From positions 1,447,001 to 1,511,000 of the forward strand of contig NZ_JAAMNH020000001.1 of the NCBI RefSeq assembly GCF_011065935.2: a DNA stretch of 64,000 nt, given 5' to 3'. The notes beneath the pieces are model-generated. The model worked only from the letters and a program-made list of their open reading frames with translations, did not search any database and was not told where the DNA came from. This document shows, one piece after another, positions 25,793-33,722 of this stretch. The position numbers and the translations under genes were made by a program. The stretch is from Clostridium estertheticum (GTDB taxonomy: Bacteria > Bacillota > Clostridia > Clostridiales > Clostridiaceae). Numbering within the stretch: the first letter of the stretch is position 1; each line of letters opens with the position of its first letter.

Positions 25793-27469
25793 ATGAAGAG
25801 TAAAAAATATAGTATTGGATTAGATTATGGAACTCAATCTGGACGAGCAGTTTTAGTGGAAATAAAGAGTGGTGATGAGATTGCAACAGCGATTATGGCC
25901 TATAGTCATGGCGTAATTGATGAATATTTGCCAGGAACGGATATTAAACTTCAATTGGATTGGGCACTTCAGGATCCTGATGATTATTTGGAGGTTTTAT
26001 ACAATACAGTGCCTCGTTTATTAGAAGTGTCAAAAGTAAGGGTAGAAGATATAATTGGTATAGGTATAGACTTTACAGCTTGCACCATGATGCCTGTAGC
26101 AAAGGATGGGCAAGTATTGTGTCAGAAGGACGAATATAGAAAAAATCCTCATGCTTGGGTGAAACTATGGAAACACCATGCAGCTCAAAGACAAGCAAAT
26201 AAATTAAATGAGATAGCAGAAATGAGAAAAGAAGAATTTATGCAATATTATGCAGGAAAAATGTCCTCAGAATGGTTGATGCCTAAAATTTATCAAATTC
26301 TTGAGGAAGCACCAGAAATATATGAAGTGACAGACAGATTTATGGAAGCCTCGGACTGGATTACAATGAAGCTAACCGGCGTTGATATAAGAAACACTTG
26401 TACCGCTGGATATAAAGGTTTATGGAATAAAAAGAGTGGATATCCAAATAAATTTTTTTTTAAAGCGGTGGATAGTAGATTGGAAAATATTATAGAGGAT
26501 AAGTTAAATGCTGAAATTAGACCAATTGGAAGTAAAGCTGGAAGTTTAATTTCAGCAATGGCGAAAAAAATGGGCTTGAGAGAAGGTATTGCTGTGGCTG
26601 TAGGAAATGTGGATGCACATGTGGCAGTACCAGCAGTGAATATTGTAGAAGAAGGTAAAATGCTGATGGTTATGGGAACATCTACTTGCCATTTAGTGCT
26701 TGGAAAGGAAGAAAAGTTCATTGAAGGCGTTTGTGGTGTTGTAGCTGATGGAATTATACAGAATTATTATGGCTATGAAGCAGGTCAAGCAGCGGTTGGG
26801 GATATTTTTCAGTGGTTTGTGGCAAATGCTATGCCAAAAGCATATTTTGAGGAAGCAGAAAATAAGGGAATAGATATTTATTGTTTACTTGAGGAAAAAG
26901 CAGCAAGGTTAAAGCCAGGACAAAGTGGACTTTTAGCATTAGATTGGTGGAATGGAAGCAGATCTGTTCTTATGGACTCAGATTTGACAGGTATTATCCT
27001 TGGATACAATATTCTTACTAAACCTGAGGAGGTATATCGGGCTTTAGTGGAAGCCACAGCTTTTGGAACTAATCGAATTGTTGAGGCTTTTAATAATGGA
27101 GGTGTAGAAATAAAAGAACTATATGCATGTGGAGGTTTGGCAGAAAAAAATAAGATGCTTATGCAAATTTATGCAGATGTTACAAATATGGAAATTCGAA
27201 TCTCAGATTCAGCACAAACACCAGCACTGGGTGCAGCAATTTTTGGTGCAGTGGCTGCTGGAAAAGAAAATGGAGGGTATGATACTATTTTCGACGCAGC
27301 AAAAAATATGGCAAGGCTAAAAGAAAATGTATATAAACCAATTGCAAGCAACGTTCAGATATATAAAAAGCTGTATATAGAGTATAGAAAGCTTCATGAT
27401 TATTTTGGACTTGGAGAAAATAATGTAATGAAGACTTTGAAAAATCTTAAAAAAGACACATTAGATTAA
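25793..27469 (+). CDS. Ribulokinase-like FGGY kinase (AraB type)
   Basis: A 558-residue sugar kinase resembling AraB: GLDYGTQSGRAVLVE at residues 9-23, the ribulokinase-type DFTACTMMP, GNVDAHVA with the likely catalytic Asp, MVMGTSTCHLV, and GGLAEKNKMLMQIYAD near the C-terminus. AraB enzymes phosphorylate ketopentoses at O5. Placed between fucI and a FucK/RhaB-type kinase, it could handle D-ribulose made from D-arabinose by fucose isomerase. That is inference; L-ribulose is equally possible, though no L-arabinose genes are in the window. GGGGAGAGG precedes the ATG; the next gene follows within 15 bases. Confidence 0.85.
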   Translation: MKSKKYSIGLDYGTQSGRAVLVEIKSGDEIATAIMAYSHGVIDEYLPGTDIKLQLDWALQDPDDYLEVLYNTVPRLLEVSKVRVEDIIGIGIDFTACTMMPVAKDGQVLCQKDEYRKNPHAWVKLWKHHAAQRQANKLNEIAEMRKEEFMQYYAGKMSSEWLMPKIYQILEEAPEIYEVTDRFMEASDWITMKLTGVDIRNTCTAGYKGLWNKKSGYPNKFFFKAVDSRLENIIEDKLNAEIRPIGSKAGSLISAMAKKMGLREGIAVAVGNVDAHVAVPAVNIVEEGKMLMVMGTSTCHLVLGKEEKFIEGVCGVVADGIIQNYYGYEAGQAAVGDIFQWFVANAMPKAYFEEAENKGIDIYCLLEEKAARLKPGQSGLLALDWWNGSRSVLMDSDLTGIILGYNILTKPEEVYRALVEATAFGTNRIVEAFNNGGVEIKELYACGGLAEKNKMLMQIYADVTNMEIRISDSAQTPALGAAIFGAVAAGKENGGYDTIFDAAKNMARLKENVYKPIASNVQIYKKLYIEYRKLHDYFGLGENNVMKTLKNLKKDTLD

Positions 27470-27484
27470 AAGGAGGGGATGAAA

Positions 27485-28981
27485 ATGGAAAATTCAAATA
27501 CTGCTGCTTCTCAATTTCTTGCTTTTGATTTTGGGGCAAGTAGTGGACGTGCTATTCTTGGCGAAATCAAAGAGAACAAACTAACATTAAAAGAAATACA
27601 CCGATTTTCAAATGAACCAGTAATATTTTCAAAACACCTACAGTGGGATATATTAAGACTTTGTCATGAAGTGAAACAAGGAATATTAAAATGTAAAAAT
27701 GAGGGAATCCATATAAGAAGTATAGGAGTAGATACCTGGGGTGTAGATTTTGGTCTGTTAGATGAAGAGGGAGAATTAATGGGAAATTCTTACCATTATA
27801 GAGATGAAAGAACTCAGGGAATGATGGAAAAGTGTTTTACAAAAATCCCCAAAGAAGAGTTATTTAAAGAAACAGGACTCCAATTTGCATCCTATAATAC
27901 TATTTACCAATTGTTATCTATGGCCGAGAAGAGAGACAAAAAACTTTATGATGCCAAAACACTTTTACTTATGCCGGATCTAATAAATTATATGCTAACG
28001 GGAGAAAAGGTATCGGAATTTACAGAAGTTACAACTACACAATTATATGATTATACAAAATCTTGTTGGAAAGAAAATATTTTAGAAAAATTAAATATTC
28101 CAAAGCATATATTTACGGGGATTATAAAACCAGGAATGACTGTGGGGTCTTTAAAAGAAGATATTTGTAGGGAATTGAATGTTCCATCTATAAAAGTTAT
28201 TGCAGTAGGTGGGCATGATACTGCGTCAGCAGTAGCTGCAGTTCCAGCAGTGGGAGAAAATCACGTATTCATAAGCAGCGGTACATGGTCCTTGCTTGGC
28301 ATAGAAAATGATAGACCTATTATAAATGATAAAGTATATAAATACAATTTTACAAATGAAGGTGGAGTAAATGATAAGGTTTTACTGTTAAAAAATATTA
28401 TGGGCTTATGGATTCTCCAAGAATGTAAAAGAGATTGGGAAAAACAAGGGAAAATTATTGGATTTCCAGAATTGGTGAGTTTAGGCGCCTCTGAAGAAGG
28501 TGGTAAATCATTTATAGACCCTGATCATGAATTGTTTTATGGACCAGGAAATATGCCAGAGAAGGTAAAAGAATTTTGTAGGAACACAAATCAAATTATA
28601 CCAGAGAGTATTGGTGAGATTGTTAGATGTGTAGAGGAAAGCCTAGCATTAAAATACAGATGGGCAATTGAAAAATTAGAAGAGATTACCTCTAAGAAAA
28701 TAGATACTGTTCATATGGTGGGTGGAGGAATACAGGATACACTATTATGTCAATTAACTGCAAATACTACAGGGAAAAGAGTAGTAGCTGGGCCAGTAGA
28801 AGCAACTGCAATTGGAAATATAATTGTACAGGCACAGGCTTCAGGTATAATTAAAGATGTGGCTCATGGAAAAGAAATTATAAGGAATTCTTTTGAAATG
28901 GTAGAATATAAAGCAATGGATAATGAAAAATATGCAGTAAATTATGAAAGGTTTTTAAAAATAATATCTCAAAACAAATAA
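27485..28981 (+). CDS. L-fuculokinase / rhamnulokinase (RhaB family)
   Basis: A FGGY kinase of the RhaB branch: FDFGASSGRAILGEI, IGVDTWGVDFGLLD, GGHDTASAVAAVPA with the catalytic Asp, FISSGTWSLLG and HMVGGGIQDTLLCQLTAN. RhaB phosphorylates L-rhamnulose, but family members adjacent to fucI act on L-fuculose in several bacteria. Here it most likely makes fuculose 1-phosphate for the BMC aldolase and may accept both. I choose the ATG at 27485 (7 bases after AGGAGGGG) rather than the ATG at 27479, which touches the ribosome site. Confidence 0.88.
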   Translation: MENSNTAASQFLAFDFGASSGRAILGEIKENKLTLKEIHRFSNEPVIFSKHLQWDILRLCHEVKQGILKCKNEGIHIRSIGVDTWGVDFGLLDEEGELMGNSYHYRDERTQGMMEKCFTKIPKEELFKETGLQFASYNTIYQLLSMAEKRDKKLYDAKTLLLMPDLINYMLTGEKVSEFTEVTTTQLYDYTKSCWKENILEKLNIPKHIFTGIIKPGMTVGSLKEDICRELNVPSIKVIAVGGHDTASAVAAVPAVGENHVFISSGTWSLLGIENDRPIINDKVYKYNFTNEGGVNDKVLLLKNIMGLWILQECKRDWEKQGKIIGFPELVSLGASEEGGKSFIDPDHELFYGPGNMPEKVKEFCRNTNQIIPESIGEIVRCVEESLALKYRWAIEKLEEITSKKIDTVHMVGGGIQDTLLCQLTANTTGKRVVAGPVEATAIGNIIVQAQASGIIKDVAHGKEIIRNSFEMVEYKAMDNEKYAVNYERFLKIISQNK

Positions 28982-29012
28982 ATATCTTAGTTTAATAAAA
29001 AATATTTTAATT

Positions 29013-29039
29013 AAAGGAAGTCATAGGCTTCCTTTTTTT
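29013..29039 (+). terminator. Terminator after the kinase genes
   Basis: AAAGGAAG / CTTCCTTT form an 8-bp stem with a 7-base loop and seven Ts. Confidence 0.93.
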
Positions 29040-29206
29040 AGACCTATTTTACTACATACTACTATAAAATACTAATAGAACATGTTATAATAAATTTCAT
29101 AATAATAAAAATAACAATCAAATAAAGGAAAAACAACAAGTATAAAGAAAAATATATTGAATAGTTAGTGTTTTGATTATGTCTTAGGAAGGGAAGGGTA
29201 AAATTA

Positions 29207-29968
29207 ATGTTGGCAATAGAAAGAAGAAGAAAAATAATAAGTTTGCTGGAAGAAAGAAATAGTGTACTAGTTCCAGAACTAAGTAAAATTTTTAAAGTAA
29301 CTGAAGAAACTGTGAGACGTGATCTTGAGAAGCTTGAAGGGGAGGGTTTTTTAAAAAGAACATATGGTGGAGCAGTTATTAATGATAGCATAAATGCGGA
29401 GCTTCCTTTAAAAATAAGAGAGGTTACAAATATTGAAGGCAAAAGAGCTATTGGAATTAAGGTGGCGGAATATATAAAAGATGGGGATACTATTATGGTT
29501 GATTCCAGCACAACTGCACTTCAGGTAGCAGAGAGAATTAAGGATAAGAGGAAAATAACTGTAATAACTAATTCTGTAAAGGTAGTTTCTGAGCTTTCCA
29601 GCGCAAGGGATTGCAAAGTAATTTCAACAGGAGGAACTCTAAGGGAAAGTTCTATGTCTTTTGTAGGGCACCTAACAGAGGATTCCATACGGAATTTTAA
29701 TGTGGATATAGCTATAATTTGCTGTAAAGGGTTAGATACAGAAAAAGGAATAACTGAATCAAATGACATGGAGGCAGAAGTTAAAAAAGCTATGATTACC
29801 TCTGCAGATAGGACTTTCCTTGTGGTGGATTACACGAAATTTAATAAAATATCTTTTATTAAAATGCTTAAGATAGAAAATATAGATATGATTTTTACTG
29901 ATAAAAAACTTTCGGAAGAATGGGAACAATTTATAGCTAATAAAAATGTAGAATTAGTGTATTGCTAA
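29207..29968 (+). CDS. DeoR-family transcriptional regulator
   Basis: A 253-residue regulator with an N-terminal DeoR helix-turn-helix (VPELSKIFKVTEETVRRDL, about 20-38, then GFLKRTYGGAV) and a sugar-phosphate-sensing C-terminal domain (DGDTIMVDSSTTA; VITNSVKVV; GKGITESN-like region). DeoR proteins usually repress adjacent catabolic operons until a phosphorylated sugar binds. It precedes the aldolase-BMC operon and is a good candidate for its control by fuculose 1-phosphate, although no binding site is evident by eye. Confidence 0.9.
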   Translation: MLAIERRRKIISLLEERNSVLVPELSKIFKVTEETVRRDLEKLEGEGFLKRTYGGAVINDSINAELPLKIREVTNIEGKRAIGIKVAEYIKDGDTIMVDSSTTALQVAERIKDKRKITVITNSVKVVSELSSARDCKVISTGGTLRESSMSFVGHLTEDSIRNFNVDIAIICCKGLDTEKGITESNDMEAEVKKAMITSADRTFLVVDYTKFNKISFIKMLKIENIDMIFTDKKLSEEWEQFIANKNVELVYC

Positions 29969-30010
29969 TAAATAATAGCTAATAAAATGATAGAAATAAC
30001 AAATAAATAA

Positions 30011-30049
30011 AAACCAACAAATATATGATTATATTTGTTGGTTTTTCTT
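30011..30049 (+). terminator. Terminator after the DeoR gene
   Basis: A perfect 14-bp stem (AAACCAACAAATAT / ATATTTGTTGGTTT) with a 6-base loop and a T-rich tail. The BMC operon promoter begins 9 bases later. Confidence 0.95.
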
Positions 30050-30057
30050 TACTTTAG

Positions 30058-30086
30058 TTGACTTTAATATCTATATTTGATAAAAT
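30058..30086 (+). promoter_or_regulatory. Promoter of the BMC operon
   Basis: TTGACT at 30058 and TAAAAT at 30081, with a 17-base spacer, lie 47 bases before the aldolase ATG. It is the strongest sigma-A type promoter before a run of about 15 kb of co-directional genes. No riboswitch fold is evident between it and the start codon. Confidence 0.8.
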
Positions 30087-30132
30087 GAAATGAAGAAAAT
30101 AAAAGAAAAACAAACACTAGGGGGCATTAATA

Positions 30133-30978
30133 ATGGTTGCAGAATATGAAATTAAAAAGTTTATGTGTGAAATAGGTAAACGAGTTTACAACAATGGTTT
30201 TGTAGCAGCAAATGACGGTAATTTTTCAGTAAGAATAAGTCAAAATGAAATACTAACTACTCCTACAGGAGTAAGTAAAGGGTATATGACTCCAGACATG
30301 ATTTGTAAAGTTAACATGAAGGGTGAAATAATTCAAGCAACAGGAAATTATAAACCATCTTCAGAACTTAAAATGCATATAAGAGTTTATGAGGAAAGAC
30401 CAGACGTAAAATCAGTTGTACATGCTCATCCGCCTTATGGTACAAGCTTTGCAATAGCAGGTATTCCATTAACAAAGCAGATAATGCCTGAAGCTACAAT
30501 ATTTTTAGGATGCATTCCAATAGCTGAATATGGTACTCCATCTACACATGAAATTCCAGATGCCATTTCAAAATATCTTCAAAGCTATGATGCAATACTA
30601 TTAGAAAATCATGGAGCACTTACTTATGGTGGAGATTTATTGGCAGCATATTTTAAAATGGAATCTTTAGAATTCTATGCAAAATTAATGTATCATTCAA
30701 TTATGCTTGGTGGACCAAAAGAATTAAGTAATTCACAAGTAAAGGATTTATTAGACCTAAGAGAGAGATTCCAAGTTCCAGGAAAACACCCAGGTAAATT
30801 ATGTCTAAATAATTCTTGTACAAATAAAGAGGTTTGTGCTTCAAAAACAGGAGCAGGTAAAGATTCAAAATGTGATTGCAAAGAAAATAAAGTAGAATCA
30901 AATAAAGTAGAGTCAAATGACATGTCCGCACTAGTGGCAGAAATTACCAAAAGAGTTCTTAATGAATTAAACAAGTAA
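30133..30978 (+). CDS. fucA: L-fuculose-1-phosphate aldolase with C-terminal BMC targeting helix
   Basis: Class II aldolase that cleaves fuculose 1-phosphate to DHAP and L-lactaldehyde. Residues 1-215 are the catalytic domain with zinc ligands in VVHAHPP and LLENHGALTYG and the phosphate-binding ANDGNFS and TPTGVSKG loops. FucA is normally about 215 residues. Here an extra 65 residues follow: a Cys-rich, Lys/Glu-rich linker (five cysteines, and a tandem KVESN duplication from a 15-bp DNA repeat) and a final amphipathic helix MSALVAEITKRVLNELN. That helix resembles the N-terminal targeting peptides of PduD, PduP, PduL and the alcohol dehydrogenase in this operon. The protein is thus very likely packaged in the microcompartment. 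AGGGGGC precedes the ATG; pduC follows 23 bases later. Confidence 0.92.
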   Translation: MVAEYEIKKFMCEIGKRVYNNGFVAANDGNFSVRISQNEILTTPTGVSKGYMTPDMICKVNMKGEIIQATGNYKPSSELKMHIRVYEERPDVKSVVHAHPPYGTSFAIAGIPLTKQIMPEATIFLGCIPIAEYGTPSTHEIPDAISKYLQSYDAILLENHGALTYGGDLLAAYFKMESLEFYAKLMYHSIMLGGPKELSNSQVKDLLDLRERFQVPGKHPGKLCLNNSCTNKEVCASKTGAGKDSKCDCKENKVESNKVESNDMSALVAEITKRVLNELNK

Positions 30979-31001
30979 ATCCTCGAAAGTGAGGGAGTGT
31001 A

Positions 31002-32666
31002 ATGAAAAGGTCTAAACGGTTTGAAATGTTAGAAAAAAGGCCAATTAATCAAGATAGCTTTATGAATGAATGGCCTGAAAAAGGATTCACAGCTATGGAA
31101 AGTCCATATGACCCTAAACCATCCATTAAGATAGAAAACGGTATTATAGTTGAGATGGATGGAAAAAGAAGAAGTGAGTTTGATTTTATAGATTCATTTA
31201 TAGCAGACTATGCTATAAATATAAATCAGGTAAGCCAGTCTATGGAAATAGACAACTTAACTATAGCAAGGATGCTAGTAGATATCCATGTAAGTAGAGA
31301 AAGTATTATAAAGATATTTTCAGGGTTATCTCCATCTAAAATTATCAAAATATTAGGTGAACTTAATGTGGTAGAAATGATGATGGCTATGCAGAAAATT
31401 AGAGCTAGAAAGACCCCGGCTAATCAAGCCCATATCACTAACTTAAGGGATAATCCAGTGCAGATAGCGGCGGATGCTGCGGAAGGCGCACTAAGAGGTT
31501 TTAGAGAGGAAGAAACTACTGTAGGTGTTGCTCGGTATGCTCCATTTAATGCTATCGCACTTTTAATTGGTTCCCAAATAGGGAAACCAGGAGTTTTAAC
31601 ACAGTGCGCAGTGGAAGAAGCAACAGAATTAGAATTAGGCATGAGAGGTTTTACCACCTATGCTGAAACTATATCTGTATATGGAACTGAAAGTGTATTC
31701 ATTGACGGGGATGATACCCCTTATTCAAAAGCCTTTTTAGCTTCAGCTTATGCATCTCGTGGGCTTAAAACAAGATTTACTTCTGGTACGGGATCAGAAG
31801 TCCTTATGGGAAATGCAGAAAATAAATCTATGTTATATCTAGAAACTAGATGTCTTATGGTAACAAAGGGTGCTGGTGTTCAAGGTATACAAAATGGAGC
31901 AGTTAGCTGCATTGGAATTACCTCCTCTGTTCCATCTGGAATAAGAGCCATACTTGCAGAAAATCTTATAGCTTCATTATTGGATTTAGAGGTTGCGTCT
32001 AGTAATGATCAGACATTTACACATTCAGATATAAGAAGAACCGCAAGGACAATGATGCAATTTCTTCCTGGAACAGATTTTATTTTTTCAGGATACAGTG
32101 GTGTACCTAATTATGACAATATGTTTGCAGGTTCAAATTTTGATGCAGAGGATTTTGATGATTACAATGTGCTTCAAAGGGACTTAATGATAGATGGCGG
32201 ACTAAGGCCAGTTAAAGAAGAAGAAGTGATAAATGTTAGATATAAAGCAGCTAAGGTTCTTCAAGCTCTTTTTAGTGAACTGGGTTTAAGTAAAATAACA
32301 GATGAAGAGGTTGAAGCAGCAGCTTATGCACACGGAAGTAAAGATATGCCTGCTAGAAATGAATTAGAAGATTTTGAAGCTATTGAAGATCTTATGGGTA
32401 GAGGACTTACTGGAATCGACATTGTGAAAGCTCTTGTGAAAACTAATTATGAAGATGTAGCGGATAGTATTTTAAGTATGTTAAAGCAGCGAATATCAGG
32501 AGATTATCTTCAGACTTCTGCAATACTCGATGATAAATTTAATGTTAATAGCGCAGTCAACAACGCTAATGATTATCAGGGACCTGGTACTGGCTATAGG
32601 GTACAAGGTGAAAGATGGGAAGAAATTAAAAATATACCAAACATCATTAACCCTGATGATATATAA
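31002..32666 (+). CDS. pduC: B12-dependent propanediol dehydratase, large subunit
   Basis: The 554-residue catalytic alpha subunit, which with adenosylcobalamin converts 1,2-propanediol to propanal. Length and sequence match PduC/DhaB: the start KRFEMLEKRPINQDSFMNEW (residues 5-24), the radical-site regions FRGFREEETTVGV-like and VLTQCAVEEATELELGMRG, and MIDGGLRPVKEEEV near the C-terminus. It is the B12-dependent enzyme type, not the glycyl-radical one found in many clostridial fucose/rhamnose compartments. pduD follows 13 bases downstream. Confidence 0.96.
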   Translation: MKRSKRFEMLEKRPINQDSFMNEWPEKGFTAMESPYDPKPSIKIENGIIVEMDGKRRSEFDFIDSFIADYAININQVSQSMEIDNLTIARMLVDIHVSRESIIKIFSGLSPSKIIKILGELNVVEMMMAMQKIRARKTPANQAHITNLRDNPVQIAADAAEGALRGFREEETTVGVARYAPFNAIALLIGSQIGKPGVLTQCAVEEATELELGMRGFTTYAETISVYGTESVFIDGDDTPYSKAFLASAYASRGLKTRFTSGTGSEVLMGNAENKSMLYLETRCLMVTKGAGVQGIQNGAVSCIGITSSVPSGIRAILAENLIASLLDLEVASSNDQTFTHSDIRRTARTMMQFLPGTDFIFSGYSGVPNYDNMFAGSNFDAEDFDDYNVLQRDLMIDGGLRPVKEEEVINVRYKAAKVLQALFSELGLSKITDEEVEAAAYAHGSKDMPARNELEDFEAIEDLMGRGLTGIDIVKALVKTNYEDVADSILSMLKQRISGDYLQTSAILDDKFNVNSAVNNANDYQGPGTGYRVQGERWEEIKNIPNIINPDDI

Positions 32667-32679
32667 AGGTGGTGAAGGC

Positions 32680-33324
32680 ATGGATTTAAATGAAAAACTA
32701 ATAGAACAAATAACAAGAATTGTAGTGGAGCAGTTAAAACAAAATAAAAAACCTACAAAAATTAGTAGTGTGGAAATGATAGATGGCTATGTGGAAACGG
32801 GAATTGCGGTTAAAGGCAGAAATCCTAAAGAGGTGGTTATAGGGGTTGGTCCTTGCTTTGGTAAATTTGTAAGGAATACAATTGCGGGAATTAGCCATGT
32901 GGAAGTTTTAAAGCAGCTACTTGCTGGAATTGAAGAAGAAGGTATGAAGCCCAGGGTTGTAAGAGTTGTTAAAACCTCTGATGTAGCATTTATAGGAAAA
33001 GAAGCAGCAATGCTAAGTGGGTCTGGAATAAGTGTAGGAATACAATCTAAGGGAACAACGCTAATTCATCAAAAGGATTTATATCCCTTAACAAATTTAG
33101 AGCTTTTTCCTCAAGCACCTCTAATTACATTAGAAATGTATAGGGCTATAGGTAAAAATGCAGCAAAATATGCAAAAGGAGTGTCAGTTATTCCTATTCC
33201 TGTACAAAGTGATTTTATGTCAAGGCCTAAGTATCAGGTAAAGGCTGCAATAATGCACATAAAAGAAACTGAACATGTTATTAAAAATGGTAACTCAATA
33301 GAAATAGAAAGGGAGGAGTTATAA
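32680..33324 (+). CDS. pduD: Propanediol dehydratase, medium subunit
   Basis: The 214-residue beta subunit of diol dehydratase, which helps bind the B12 cofactor. The ATG at 32680 is chosen because AAAGGTGG lies just upstream. An upstream in-frame ATG at 32530 would run back inside pduC. The first 18 residues form an amphipathic helix (NEKLIEQITRIVVEQLK), the classic PduD encapsulation peptide. The body holds VVIGVGPCFGKFV and GSGISVGIQSKGT. Its stop overlaps the pduE start by one base (TAATG). Confidence 0.95.
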   Translation: MDLNEKLIEQITRIVVEQLKQNKKPTKISSVEMIDGYVETGIAVKGRNPKEVVIGVGPCFGKFVRNTIAGISHVEVLKQLLAGIEEEGMKPRVVRVVKTSDVAFIGKEAAMLSGSGISVGIQSKGTTLIHQKDLYPLTNLELFPQAPLITLEMYRAIGKNAAKYAKGVSVIPIPVQSDFMSRPKYQVKAAIMHIKETEHVIKNGNSIEIEREEL

Positions 33325-33722
33325 TGATAAAATATCCACTATCGGAAAATATGCCTCCTGAACTAATAAAATCTAAGACAGGAAAATCTTTAGCTGATAT
33401 TAATATAAGCAATATATTAGATGGAAAAATAACTGCAGATGATATAAAAATTTCTAAAGAGACCCTAATAATGCAAGGGAAATTTGCTAGCGAAGCTGGA
33501 AGGCCTCAGTTAAATGATAACTTTGTAAGAGCTTCAGAGCTTATAGAAGTTCCAGATGCTGAACTACTAGAAATATACGAAAAACTAAGACCTAATAGAT
33601 CCACTAAAAGTGAGCTTTTAGAAATTGCCAGAAAGCTTAAAGAAGAATATGCTGCAACTCATTGCTGCAAATTAGTGCTAGACGCTATGGAAGTTTATGA
33701 AAAAAGAGGTCTTTTAAAATGA
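33324..33722 (+). CDS. pduE: Propanediol dehydratase, small subunit
   Basis: The 132-residue gamma subunit. It shows typical small-subunit features (YPLSENMPPELIKSKTGK at the start, LRPNRSTKSELLEIA near 90-105, and the C-terminal YAATHCCKLV). Translationally coupled on both sides: one-base overlap with pduD and ATGA overlap with pduG. Confidence 0.95.
   Translation: MIKYPLSENMPPELIKSKTGKSLADINISNILDGKITADDIKISKETLIMQGKFASEAGRPQLNDNFVRASELIEVPDAELLEIYEKLRPNRSTKSELLEIARKLKEEYAATHCCKLVLDAMEVYEKRGLLK

Noticed and set aside
30049..30132. Possible cobalamin riboswitch before the B12-dependent operon
   Set aside because: Only 84 bases lie between the DeoR terminator and the aldolase start and they contain a plain promoter; none of the B12-box elements is visible.
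32530..32679. Upstream ATG for pduD inside pduC
   Set aside because: It would add 50 residues overlapping pduC out of frame; the ATG at 32680 has a proper ribosome site and restores the classic N-terminal targeting helix.
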